Source: Rhodospirillaceae bacterium
GTDB lineage: Bacteria; Pseudomonadota; Alphaproteobacteria; SP197
Reading direction: 5' to 3'
DNA: 64,000 bases
Assembly: GCA_002722885.1 (NCBI GenBank)
Contig: PBNE01000014.1
Span: 66,857 to 130,856 of the forward strand
Both the position numbers and the translations under genes were made by a program. Shown here piece by piece: positions 54,996 through 63,710 of this stretch (the first letter of the stretch is position 1; each line of letters begins with the position of its first letter). The notes beneath the pieces are model-generated. The model had not been told where the DNA came from. It saw only the letters and a list, made by a program, of their open reading frames with translations, and did no database searches.

Positions 54996-55631
54996 TCAGC
55001 AGGAGACTTCAATCCATTCAGCGAACAACAGCCCAAGACCGTCACCGTCCGACTGATCGACATCGAGCGCCGATGCAAGCTCTACCGCTTCGAACGTCGG
55101 CGAAGGTGGCTCCAACAGGACACCACACGATCCCGGAACATGGCCGACCAGCATAATCGGCTCATCAGCAAAATGGAGCATCTCAGCGAAGTAGGTCGGG
55201 TCGTAGATGGCGTACCGGAACGCCTCGGCAGCCGGGTCGACAGGGTGTTCAAGGGGAACAGTGAACCGCATCCAGATCCGGTCGCCGTGTATCCCGGTCT
55301 TCACCGAATCCGCCTCGCCCATCGCGACCTGCAACTCTCCTGTTCGAACGTCGTTGAAGTAATCGAAGGGCGCCAACTGGGCCATATTCTCGACCGCAAC
55401 AACCTCAAGACCGTCTTCCGTCACGCCGCCCGCCGCCTCAAGCTCATCGATGATGAAATAGGAATAATAGCTATCGAAGTACCACGTCTGTTCGATCCCT
55501 GTGATGCGTCCCTCGGTATCGAACACCGGCGCGCTTCGGAGGTCGACCCAGGCATGCGGGTGAGCCTCGGTGTCCCGCGCCACTGCAAGCGACGCAACGA
55601 TCAGTGTCAGAATAAGAACGCGATGCAGCAT
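54996..55631 (-). CDS. DUF1007 periplasmic protein
   Basis: A 211-aa protein with a signal peptide (VLILTLIVASLAVARDTEA) directly followed by HPHAWVDLRSAPVFDTEG, the N-terminal His motif of DUF1007, and TWYFDSYYSYFIIDEL. DUF1007 proteins are almost always next to NicO transporters and are thought to supply metal to them, binding it via the mature N-terminal His residues. It is the first gene of the pair. The metal is not determined. Confidence 0.83.
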   Translation of the reverse strand: MLHRVLILTLIVASLAVARDTEAHPHAWVDLRSAPVFDTEGRITGIEQTWYFDSYYSYFIIDELEAAGGVTEDGLEVVAVENMAQLAPFDYFNDVRTGELQVAMGEADSVKTGIHGDRIWMRFTVPLEHPVDPAAEAFRYAIYDPTYFAEMLHFADEPIMLVGHVPGSCGVLLEPPSPTFEAVELASALDVDQSDGDGLGLLFAEWIEVSC

Positions 55632-55681
55632 GCCCGCTCTATAGCAGATCGAGCGGCCGCTGAGAATCTTGGACGTTTCGA

Positions 55682-58117
55682 TCAGGCGCGCGGCCGCTCG
55701 TTCTGGGGGTCGAAGGGCGATTCTTCGCAGATCGTGGCGTCGTAGGACTCACCCAGGATCTCGATCGTGAGCTTTGTCCCCTCGGCCGCGGCTTCGGGCC
55801 GCACCATCGCTAGCGCCAGAGATTCGTTGATACGGAAGCCATAACCGCCGGATGTCGCGCGGCCGACCAGTTCACCGTTGTGATAGATCGGGTTGTTGCC
55901 CAGCACATCGGCATCCTTCACGCTGTGCACGATCATCGTGACGAATGTGTTGCTGAAGCCGCACTGCTGCCACTCCTTGAGGCCCTGGCGTCCCTTGAAC
56001 TCACCCTTGTTGAGGTGGACGAAACGGTCGAGACCGCTCTCCAGCGCCGCGTACTCGATCGACATCTCGCGGCCGACGAGCTTGTAGGATTTCTCCAGAC
56101 GCATGGCGTCCATCGCACGGATGCCGAAGGGCTTGATGCCGAGATCGGCACCCGCTTCCATCACCGCATCGAAGATGTGGTTCTGATATTCGACGGGGTG
56201 ATGCAACTCCCAACCGAGTTCGCCGACGAAGTTCATGCGGATCGCCAAGGCCGGAGCCAAGCCGACGTCGATCCAGCGGCCCGAAAGCCACTTGAAGGCG
56301 TCGTTGGAAAGGTCGTCGCGGGTGATGCGCTGCAGAAGCTCGCGGGACTTCGGCCCCGCAATCACGAGCACACCCATCTGGTTGGTCAAGTGATCGAAAC
56401 ATACGGAGCCATCGGTTGGCATGTGCTTCTTGATCCAGTCGTGGTCCAGACGTTGGGTCGCACCGGCGCTGACGATGTAGAAGCTGTCAGCGCTTTCACG
56501 ACGGATCGTGAACTCCGAATGCACGCCACCGAGATCGGTGAGCGAATGCACGAGGCCCACGCGGCCGATCGTCTTGGGCAGCTTGTTGGCGATCATGGAA
56601 TCAAGGAACGCCTCGGCGCCCGGTCCTGAGATTCGGCACTTGGCAAAGGCCGACATATCAAGGATGCCGACGTTCTCGTGCGTGTTACGGACCTCGTTGC
56701 CGACGTGCTCGAACCATTTCGAGCGGCGGAACGACCAATCGTCTTCCTGCGGCGTGCCCTCCGGAGCGAACCAGTTCGCCCGTTCCCACCCGAAGAGCGA
56801 GCCGAACACGGCGCCCAGGTCCTTCAGGCGGTCGTAACAGGGGAAGGTACGCAGCGGACGGGCGGCCTCCCGCTCTTCATCGGGATAGTGAACCGTGAAG
56901 ACGTTCGCATAGGCCTCCTCGTTCTTCTTCACGAGGTAGGATTTGGTGGCGTAATCGCCGAAGCGACGCGGGTCGACACCCATCATGTCGATCGTGGGTG
57001 TGCCGTCGACTATCCACTCGGCAAGCTGCCAGCCGGCACCGCCTGCGGCAGTGATGCCGAAGCTGTGGCCTTCGTTGAGCCAGAAATTGGTCAGATCCCA
57101 GGCCGGGCCGATGATCGGTGAACCGTCCGGCGTGTAGCAGATCGCACCGTTGTAGACCTGCTTCACACCGACCTCGCCGAAGGCCGGGACCCGGTTGATT
57201 GCCGATTCGATATGGGGCTCGAGACGCTCCAGATCCTCCTGGAAGAGCTCGTATTCCATGTCGTCGGCGGGGCCATCGACATAACAGGCCGGCGCGCCGA
57301 TCTCATAGGGGCCCAGGATCAGGCCGCCGCGTTCTTCGCGCATGTACCAGGAACCGTCGCTTTCACGCAGCACGCCCATCTCGGGCAGACCATCGGCCTT
57401 ACGCTGCTGAATATCGGGATGCGGCTCGGTCACGATGTACTGATGCTCAACCGGGATCACGGGAACTTCGAGGCCGACCATCGCGCCGACGTCACGGGCA
57501 AAGCTGCCCGAGGCCGTCACTACATGTTCGCAAGTGATGTCACCCTTGTCGGTTTTCACGAGCCACTCGCCGCCCGACGCAGGCTCGATCGCCGTCACAC
57601 AGGTGTTGCGGTAGATCTCCGCGCCACGGTTGCGTGCACCGGTCGCCAGAGCCTGGGTCAGGTCGGCAGGCTGGATGTAGCCGTCTTCGGGATGCTGGAT
57701 CGCACCGACAAGGCCTTCAATGTTGGCCAGCGGCCAGACTTCCTTGACCTGTTCGGGTGTCAGGAAGTTCACATCCACGCCGATGGTCTGCGCCACGCCG
57801 GCGTATTGATGATACTCATCCATGCGATCGCGGTTGGTCGCCAGGCGGATGTTGGAGACGGTCTTGAACCCGACGTCCATACCGGTCTCTTCCTGGAGCT
57901 CGTGGTAGAAGCGCACGGAGTACTTGTGCACCTGGCCCACCGAATAGCTCATGTTGAAGAGCGGCAGCAGACCGGCAGCATGCCACGTGGACCCCGAGGT
58001 GAGCTCCTTGCGTTCGACCAGGACAACATCGCTCCAGCCCTTCTTGGCCAGATGATACAGCGTGCCGACACCCACAACGCCGCCACCGATCACAACTACA
58101 CGAGCTTGGCTTTTCAT
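55682..58117 (-). CDS. Sarcosine/dimethylglycine dehydrogenase-type FAD-GcvT enzyme
   Basis: An 811-aa fusion. Residues 1-380 are a DAO-type FAD domain (VVVIGGGVVGVGTLYHLAKKGW; the covalent-flavin-type H in SGSTWHAAGLLP); a linker region follows, then a GcvT-type tetrahydrofolate domain (residues 430-800: FRRSKWFEHVGNEVRNTHENVGILDMSAFAK, AGATQRLDHDWI, LAIRMNFVGELGWELHHP, EYAALESGLDRFV). Such enzymes oxidatively demethylate dimethylglycine or sarcosine and pass the one-carbon unit to folate. An alternative is the mitochondrial-like pyruvate dehydrogenase phosphatase regulatory group. It is monocistronic, with a 15-bp palindrome in its upstream region. All key motifs look intact. Confidence 0.86.
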   Translation of the reverse strand: MKSQARVVVIGGGVVGVGTLYHLAKKGWSDVVLVERKELTSGSTWHAAGLLPLFNMSYSVGQVHKYSVRFYHELQEETGMDVGFKTVSNIRLATNRDRMDEYHQYAGVAQTIGVDVNFLTPEQVKEVWPLANIEGLVGAIQHPEDGYIQPADLTQALATGARNRGAEIYRNTCVTAIEPASGGEWLVKTDKGDITCEHVVTASGSFARDVGAMVGLEVPVIPVEHQYIVTEPHPDIQQRKADGLPEMGVLRESDGSWYMREERGGLILGPYEIGAPACYVDGPADDMEYELFQEDLERLEPHIESAINRVPAFGEVGVKQVYNGAICYTPDGSPIIGPAWDLTNFWLNEGHSFGITAAGGAGWQLAEWIVDGTPTIDMMGVDPRRFGDYATKSYLVKKNEEAYANVFTVHYPDEEREAARPLRTFPCYDRLKDLGAVFGSLFGWERANWFAPEGTPQEDDWSFRRSKWFEHVGNEVRNTHENVGILDMSAFAKCRISGPGAEAFLDSMIANKLPKTIGRVGLVHSLTDLGGVHSEFTIRRESADSFYIVSAGATQRLDHDWIKKHMPTDGSVCFDHLTNQMGVLVIAGPKSRELLQRITRDDLSNDAFKWLSGRWIDVGLAPALAIRMNFVGELGWELHHPVEYQNHIFDAVMEAGADLGIKPFGIRAMDAMRLEKSYKLVGREMSIEYAALESGLDRFVHLNKGEFKGRQGLKEWQQCGFSNTFVTMIVHSVKDADVLGNNPIYHNGELVGRATSGGYGFRINESLALAMVRPEAAAEGTKLTIEILGESYDATICEESPFDPQNERPRA

Positions 58118-58439
58118 CACGCTTCTCCCTGATCCCGGACCCGGTCCGGATGCGCCTAGAGCAGAGTACGTCCTAACAAAAGACTGCGCTTCACTACAGC
58201 GCAGCCGAGCCTCCGAGTGTCACACATGCGACATATGGACCATTCCCGACGTCCGCCATGGATCAATTCAGGCAACGATTCGGAGATGATACCGGTCCTG
58301 TGCCAAAGTGGATGTGGCTGACTTGGTATCCATGGACTGTCCCGGCTGCAATCATGCCAATCCAGCGGGCTTCCGATACTGTAATTAATGCGGCATCGGA
58401 TTGGCCGGCGACATCCAAAAGCAAACGGGGAGACGCACT
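58118..58439. promoter_or_regulatory. Intergenic region with a 15-bp palindrome
   Basis: A 322-bp divergent gap. CCGGACC-C-GGTCCGG at 58135-58149 is perfect and lies 18 bp upstream of the dehydrogenase start, a place suited to an operator. GGGGAGA is the ribosome site of the acetamidase. Nothing else was recognised in the gap. Confidence 0.4.
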
Positions 58440-59384
58440 ATGGCCATGCGCTGCAATCATACGATCCACAGCCACCATCACCACTTCGGCTGGGACAACA
58501 GTAATGCATCGGCCATGACGGTGGCTCCGGGGGAAAGTGTATACGTCGAAACGGTCGACTCGTCGGGCGGGCAGTTCACAGCGGCATCGACGACCGCCGA
58601 CGTCACCACCCTCGACTTCGGTAAGGTCAACCCGGTTACCGGCCCCATCGTAATCGACGGTGCCAAGCCCGGGGACGCGATCAAGGTGACGTTTTTGGGT
58701 TTCGAAGCCTGTGGCTGGGGCTGGACAGCCCTGATCCCCGGTTTCGGTCTGCTGACCGACCAGTTCCCCGAACCCGCGCTTAACATCTGGACCTACGAAG
58801 CAGGCGACCCTGGAACGTCGGCCTTCGGTGATCATGCCCGGGTCCCTCTCAAGCCCTTTGCCGGCACCATCGGCCTGGCGCCGGCAGAAGCTGGTCTACA
58901 CAGCGTCGTGCCACCACGTCGGGTCGGCGGCAACATGGACATCCGGGATATGGGCGCCGGCACGGAGCTCTACCTGCCTGTCGAGGTCGAAGGCGGGCTG
59001 TTTTCGATCGGCGACACCCATGCCGTACAGGGTGACGGTGAAGTCTGCGGCACCGCCATCGAAAGCCAGATGAACGTGGGCCTAAAGTTTGATCTGGTGA
59101 AGGAGGCCAACATCCCCTTCCCGCACTTTCAGACACCGGGACCTGTCTCCCGTCATCTCGATGGTGACGGCTACTTCGTGACCACAGGGATCGGCGAGGA
59201 TCTGTTCCAGGGTGCTCGCGACGCCGTCGCCGGCATGATCGATCTCTTGGGACGTGAACGGGGCCTGGCACCGGCCGATGCCTACATGCTGTGCAGCGTC
59301 TGCGGCGACCTCAGGATCAGTGAGATCGTCGACATGCCCAACTGGGTCGTCTCGCTCTACTTCCCCCGGGTCGTCTTCACCTAA
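58440..59384 (+). CDS. Acetamidase/formamidase family protein
   Basis: A 314-aa enzyme of the FmdA/AmdA family, which hydrolyses acetamide or formamide to ammonia and acetate or formate. Conserved parts are HHFGWDNSNASAMTVAPGESV, GPIVIDGAKPGDAIKVTFL, GGNMDIRDMGAGTELYLPV (metal-binding core), FSIGDTHAVQGDGEVCGTAIE and YMLCSVCGDLRISEIVD. The start at 58440 has the GGGGAGA ribosome site; the upstream ATG at 58401 is less likely. It is divergent from the sarcosine/dimethylglycine dehydrogenase-type gene. Confidence 0.88.
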   Translation: MAMRCNHTIHSHHHHFGWDNSNASAMTVAPGESVYVETVDSSGGQFTAASTTADVTTLDFGKVNPVTGPIVIDGAKPGDAIKVTFLGFEACGWGWTALIPGFGLLTDQFPEPALNIWTYEAGDPGTSAFGDHARVPLKPFAGTIGLAPAEAGLHSVVPPRRVGGNMDIRDMGAGTELYLPVEVEGGLFSIGDTHAVQGDGEVCGTAIESQMNVGLKFDLVKEANIPFPHFQTPGPVSRHLDGDGYFVTTGIGEDLFQGARDAVAGMIDLLGRERGLAPADAYMLCSVCGDLRISEIVDMPNWVVSLYFPRVVFT

Positions 59385-59388
59385 GCAC

Positions 59389-59838
59389 CTAGGCGTCTGG
59401 CACCATACCTTTGTCAGCCAGTTCGTTGAGGGCCTCGTCGGTCTTCTTGAGATGCCCGAGCCCCATGACCCGGAGAACGTGATCGGCTTTGGTGAACTGA
59501 ATGTTGGTGTAGGTCGTTAGTTCGACGCGGTTGCCCCAGGGGTCGAGAAAATCCGTGAAGGGACCATCGAGCAGTTCAACGCCCATACTGTTCAACAGTT
59601 CAATGGTCAAAGGCTTGTCGTCGACCGCAATTCCGAAATGCCGGTTGTCATCAGGCCCCTGACGGAATCCGGCAGAGAAGTTGATGAACTGATCTCCGAA
59701 ATAGACAAAGGCGGCTTTGTCACTCTTTGATGCAATCTCAAGATCGAGAAACGAACCGTAGAAGGCCAGCGCCTCACCGATATCGCCGATCTCAAGCGCC
59801 ACATGATTGGTGCCGACGGGTTTGGCTTTAGGAGTCAT
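59389..59838 (-). CDS. VOC (glyoxalase/dioxygenase) family protein
   Basis: A 149-aa protein with a single vicinal-oxygen-chelate unit: GTNHVALEIGDIGEALAFYGSFLDLEI, DNRHFGIAVDDKP (metal His) and FLDPWGNRVEL (metal Glu). Members include glyoxalase I, dioxygenases and fosfomycin-resistance proteins. It is convergent with the acetamidase, with only 4 bp between the stop codons. The specific reaction is not determined. Confidence 0.83.
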   Translation of the reverse strand: MTPKAKPVGTNHVALEIGDIGEALAFYGSFLDLEIASKSDKAAFVYFGDQFINFSAGFRQGPDDNRHFGIAVDDKPLTIELLNSMGVELLDGPFTDFLDPWGNRVELTTYTNIQFTKADHVLRVMGLGHLKKTDEALNELADKGMVPDA

Positions 59839-59915
59839 CACACATCCCCTTCCATTGACGAGATACCGGTGGCGAGCACATGGTCATGATTGCCTCGCGT
59901 GCAGGGAGTTTCATC

Positions 59916-60649
59916 ATGCCTTTCCTTAGTGGCCTCACCGTCCTGATCGCCGTGGCCTGCTGCTGCACGCGGTGCGCACCCGACATCCCAATTGGTGGCT
60001 GTTCGTCCTGATTGGCGCACTAGGCATCGGATCGATGATTTACTTTCTGGCCGAAGTTCTTCCCGAACTGCGCCACACACGTGCTGCATCAAAACTCAAA
60101 ACCGACGTCACGAGAATCATCGACCCCGACCGCGACTATCGCGAGGCCGCCCATGAACTGGCAGACGTCGAAACCGTCGAGACTCTCACCGGCATGGCCC
60201 GACAGCTCGCCGAACGGGAACGTTACGGTGAAGCAGCGACCTTGCTCGAGCGTTGTCTGACAGGCCCGCACGAGAACGATCCCGGCACCCTGATCCGTCT
60301 TGCCGAGGTGCGTTTTCTTGACGGTCAGTACGAGGACTGCCTTTCTGCACTCGACGACGTGCAAGAGCATCACCCCGGATTCAGATCTGAAGAAGGGCAT
60401 CTGCTCTATGCCCGCAGCAAAGAAGCGTTGGACCGCACACAGGATGCACTTGCCACCTACGAGAGCCTTGCATCCTATGCCCGGAATGAGAAGCTGCGTG
60501 TGCGTTACCGCCTGTTGCTGTAGAAGTTTGGCCATGCGGATGAAGCCCGAGCGGTGTTTCGGGATGTGGGCAACCGTGTCGACCGTGCCAGCAAGGTCTA
60601 TTTTCGGACCCAGAAGGAGTGGTATCAGGTCGCCAGAGTCAACCTCTAG
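59916..60649 (+). pseudogene. TPR protein with frameshift and TAG
   Basis: An AGGGAG ribosome site precedes ATG 59916 (MPFLSGLTVLIAVAC). A single-base deletion near 59958 is needed to reach the frame RTRHPNWWLFVLIGALGIGSMIYFLAEVLP, which together resembles the PLD-nuclease N-terminal membrane domain. TPR-like repeats follow (ERYGEAATLLERCLTG, RFLDGQYEDCLSALDDV, LDRTQDALATYESLA). A TAG at 60521-60523 interrupts the frame, then KFGHADEARAVFRDVGNR to the stop at 60647-60649. Two lesions make the gene inactive. Proteins like this are usually inner-membrane with a cytoplasmic TPR tail. Confidence 0.75.
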
Positions 60650-60654
60650 GGCCT

Positions 60655-61347
60655 ATGGCGAGACACTCTTTGGCGAACGAGACCCGCAAGACCAACGCCC
60701 TCCGCAGCGCTAACTTCCTCAGGACCTATCTCGCAGGTCGTGTGATCGACGACCTGCGCCCGAACGCTGCATATGACGCGGTGCATTGGAGTCATTGTCT
60801 TGAGCACATGTTTGATCCGCCCGCTGCCCTGACCCGGTGGTGGGAACTGGTCAAACCCGGTGGCTATCTCATCGTCGTGATCACCGACAAAGATCTCTAC
60901 GAACAGGGCCTTTGGCCCAGCATCTACAACTCCGATCACAAGGCCACCTTCCGGCTTTGGACGGCTCTGGGCGAAAGCTGGTCACCCGGTTCCCACGAAA
61001 TCGATACCCTGGCTCGCACCCTGCCCGACGCGGTGTTGCTGTCCGCAGACCGCCAGGATCAACACTACAACCACGACCTTCTCCGTCTTGGTTACGCCAA
61101 CGTTCATTCCAATCGCATCAAGAGGCGCTACGACCGCTTTCTGCAGGATCTCGCGGCCCGAAGGCTGTTAACGTCCGGGCTGATGGAAGAATGCCACAAG
61201 CTATTCTTCGACTTGGTTTCGAACATCGACCAGACCGTGGGCCGGGCACTGGCACAGATTCAGATTGTCGTGCGCAAGCGCACGATTACGAAACACGCTG
61301 ACGGCCGCTACCGTATTCAACCTGCCCGCCCTACACTCCGCTCATGA
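60655..61347 (+). CDS. Class I SAM methyltransferase lacking motif I
   Basis: A 230-aa protein related to class I methyltransferases of the Methyltransf_11 type. AYDAVHWSHCLEHMFDPPAALTRWWELVKPGGYLIVVI contains motifs IV and post-motif (D-x-V and H-x-L-E-H). The expected V-I-D-x-G-C-G-x-D motif I region should follow KTNALRSANFLRTYLAGRVID, but the sequence jumps directly to DLRPNAAYDAVH. About 40-50 residues are missing in frame, so SAM binding is probably lost. The deletion keeps the frame open. It lies 5 bp after the broken TPR gene and overlaps the next gene by 4 bp. Confidence 0.6.
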   Translation: MARHSLANETRKTNALRSANFLRTYLAGRVIDDLRPNAAYDAVHWSHCLEHMFDPPAALTRWWELVKPGGYLIVVITDKDLYEQGLWPSIYNSDHKATFRLWTALGESWSPGSHEIDTLARTLPDAVLLSADRQDQHYNHDLLRLGYANVHSNRIKRRYDRFLQDLAARRLLTSGLMEECHKLFFDLVSNIDQTVGRALAQIQIVVRKRTITKHADGRYRIQPARPTLRS

Positions 61348-63680
61348 AACACGACGCCATCGGAGCGCCACTGCGGCGCAAGGAAGACAAGCGCCTTCTG
61401 CTGGGCCGCGGAAGCTACAGCGGAGACGTGCCGGCCAGCCGTGAAACAGCCGGTGTGTTCCTCAGAAGCGATACCGCTCACGGCACCATCCGTTTGATCG
61501 ACGTTGCGGAAGCTCAGGCCATGCCAGGCGTGGTCGCTGTCTTCACGGCAGCGAATCTCTGCGGCGGCCATCCACCGCTGATCGGGCCTGAGTTTCAGAT
61601 GTACGACGCCGATGGCGCACCCATTCCGGAAGGTCCTCGACCCGCCATCTGCCACGACAAGGTCCGTATGGTGGGAGATATCCTGGCGCTGGTGGTGGCC
61701 GAGACCGAGACCCTGGCCCGTGACGCGCTCGATGCCATCGAACTCGACATCGAGCCGCTGCCCGCTGCCGGTACAATCGAGGCCGCCCAGCGGGACGGCA
61801 TGGTCAATATCTGGGACTCCTGTCCCGGCAATGTCGCCTTCCGCGCGCAAACCGGTGATGCCCGAACTGTCGAACGTGCCCTGGCCGATGCGGCTCACGT
61901 CGTCGAACTGAAACTTGTCAACCAGCGCATCACCGCCAATCCAATGGAACCCCGTTGCGCGCTGGCCATCCCTGAAACTGACGGAAAGATCCGGCTCGTG
62001 ATTGGCAATCAGGCACCCCACCTGTTGCGCCGGACCATGGCGCCGCTGATGGGCATGGCCGAACAGGATCTGGTTGTCGTATCGAAAGACATGGGCGGCG
62101 GCTTCGGCATGCGGGCATCAGCCTATGGCGAGGAGATCGTGCTGTGCCTCGCGTCCCGGAAAACCGGACGGCCGATCCGCTGGACCGCATTGCGCCATGA
62201 GGCAGTGGCGACTGACGCCGGCGCGCGCGGCCATATCACACGCGCCCAGATGGCCCTTGATGCCGATGGCGGTCTGCTCGGTCTGCGTGTCAGGACCCAG
62301 GCCGACCTTGGCGCCTATCTCACGGCCTTCGGACCGGCGGTGCCGATGGGTCTGTTTATTCCGCTGATCCCGAATGTCTATCGCCTGCCCGCCATCGATG
62401 TCGAAGTCCTCAACATCATGACGAACACGACGCCGACTCAGCCGTATCGCGGCGCGGGCCGGCCCGAGGCGGTCTACCTGATGGAACGCCTGATGGAGAC
62501 AGCGGCACGCCAGATCAGGATCGATCCGTTGGAACTTCGGCGCCGCAACATGATCCGCCAGGACGAGATGCCACATACCACGGTGACCGGTCTCGCTTAT
62601 GACAGCGGCGATTTCCCGGGCATCTCTGACGAGGCATCTGGAGCAGCCCGGGATGAGGCGTTCGAACAACGGTGCGCTGCCAGTCGCGGGCACGGACGGC
62701 TGCGTGGTCTGGGCCTCGCCGCGTTCACGGAAACCGCTGCAGGCGCTGGTCCCGGCGTTTTCGAAACGGCCCATGTTCATGTCCATCCCGGCGGTTCGGT
62801 CTCGGTGGCTGTGGGCACTCACAGCCATGGCCAGGGCCACGCCACCGTGTTTGCACAGATCGCCGGCGACCGCATGGGCCTGTCGGTCGACTGTATAGAT
62901 GTGATCTACGGCGACACCTCCCAGGTGCCATTCGGCCAGGGCACCTACGGATCGCGCTCGATATCTATGGCCGGTCCGGCCATTGTCCAGGCTGCGGATA
63001 AGGTGATCGACAAGGGGCGCAGCCTGGCCGCACACCTGATGGAAGCTTCCGCAGACGATGTTGAGTTTGCCGACGGCGCCTTTGCCATTGCCGGAACCGA
63101 CCGTTCCATGACCTGGGCCCAGCTTGCGGCCAAGGCTTATGTTGCCCCCAACTTTGCAGGCTCAGGTCTGGAGCCGGGCCTGGAAGATCAGGCCTTCTTC
63201 ACCCCCGAAGCCGGAAACTTCCCGAATGGCTGCCATGTTGCCGAGGTCGAGATCGACCCTGAAACCGGTCACTGGACGCTGGAGCGATACACGGCTGCCA
63301 ACGACTTCGGCCGCGTTATCAATCCCCTTCTCCTTGACGGTCAGACCCATGGCGGTGTGACCCAGGGGATCGGTCAGGCCATGATGGAAGGCATCATCTA
63401 TGACGACGAGAGCGGCCAGCTCTTGAGCGCGACCTTCATGGATTACGCCATGCCGCGCGCCGGCGATCTGCCGAGCTTCACCACGATCGACCGGCCCGAC
63501 CTCTGTGTGACCAATCCGCTGGGCGTGAAGGGTGCCGGCGAACTGGGCACCACCGGGGCGCCGCCCGTCATTATAAATGCCCTGATCGACGCACTCGCGC
63601 CCCTGGGCGTGACATCCCTCGACATGCCCGCCACACCACAGACCGTCTGGCGCGCTATTCAGAACGCCGGTGCGGCGTAG
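61344..63680 (+). CDS. Molybdenum hydroxylase large subunit (xanthine dehydrogenase / CoxL family)
   Basis: A 778-aa molybdopterin-binding subunit. Motifs are IGAPLRRKEDKRLLLGRGSY at the N-terminus, KDMGGGFGMRASAYGEEIVL, TQPYRGAGRPEAVYLMERLME (the loop contacting the molybdenum site; true CO dehydrogenase has A-Y-R-C-S-F-R here, so CO is not the substrate), HSHGQGHATVFAQI and VKGAGELGTTGAPPVIINAL with the catalytic Glu. It needs FAD and 2Fe-2S subunits, which are not in this window. It overlaps the methyltransferase by 4 bp. Substrate: an aldehyde, purine or N-heterocycle. Confidence 0.88.
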   Translation: MKHDAIGAPLRRKEDKRLLLGRGSYSGDVPASRETAGVFLRSDTAHGTIRLIDVAEAQAMPGVVAVFTAANLCGGHPPLIGPEFQMYDADGAPIPEGPRPAICHDKVRMVGDILALVVAETETLARDALDAIELDIEPLPAAGTIEAAQRDGMVNIWDSCPGNVAFRAQTGDARTVERALADAAHVVELKLVNQRITANPMEPRCALAIPETDGKIRLVIGNQAPHLLRRTMAPLMGMAEQDLVVVSKDMGGGFGMRASAYGEEIVLCLASRKTGRPIRWTALRHEAVATDAGARGHITRAQMALDADGGLLGLRVRTQADLGAYLTAFGPAVPMGLFIPLIPNVYRLPAIDVEVLNIMTNTTPTQPYRGAGRPEAVYLMERLMETAARQIRIDPLELRRRNMIRQDEMPHTTVTGLAYDSGDFPGISDEASGAARDEAFEQRCAASRGHGRLRGLGLAAFTETAAGAGPGVFETAHVHVHPGGSVSVAVGTHSHGQGHATVFAQIAGDRMGLSVDCIDVIYGDTSQVPFGQGTYGSRSISMAGPAIVQAADKVIDKGRSLAAHLMEASADDVEFADGAFAIAGTDRSMTWAQLAAKAYVAPNFAGSGLEPGLEDQAFFTPEAGNFPNGCHVAEVEIDPETGHWTLERYTAANDFGRVINPLLLDGQTHGGVTQGIGQAMMEGIIYDDESGQLLSATFMDYAMPRAGDLPSFTTIDRPDLCVTNPLGVKGAGELGTTGAPPVIINALIDALAPLGVTSLDMPATPQTVWRAIQNAGAA

Positions 63681-63710
63681 CAAAGATCACCCCGAGACAA
63701 AGAGACTGCC

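Noticed and set aside
61344-63680. Carbon monoxide dehydrogenase large subunit
   Set aside because: The active-site loop reads P-Y-R-G-A-G-R rather than the A-Y-R-C-S-F-R motif of true CODH.
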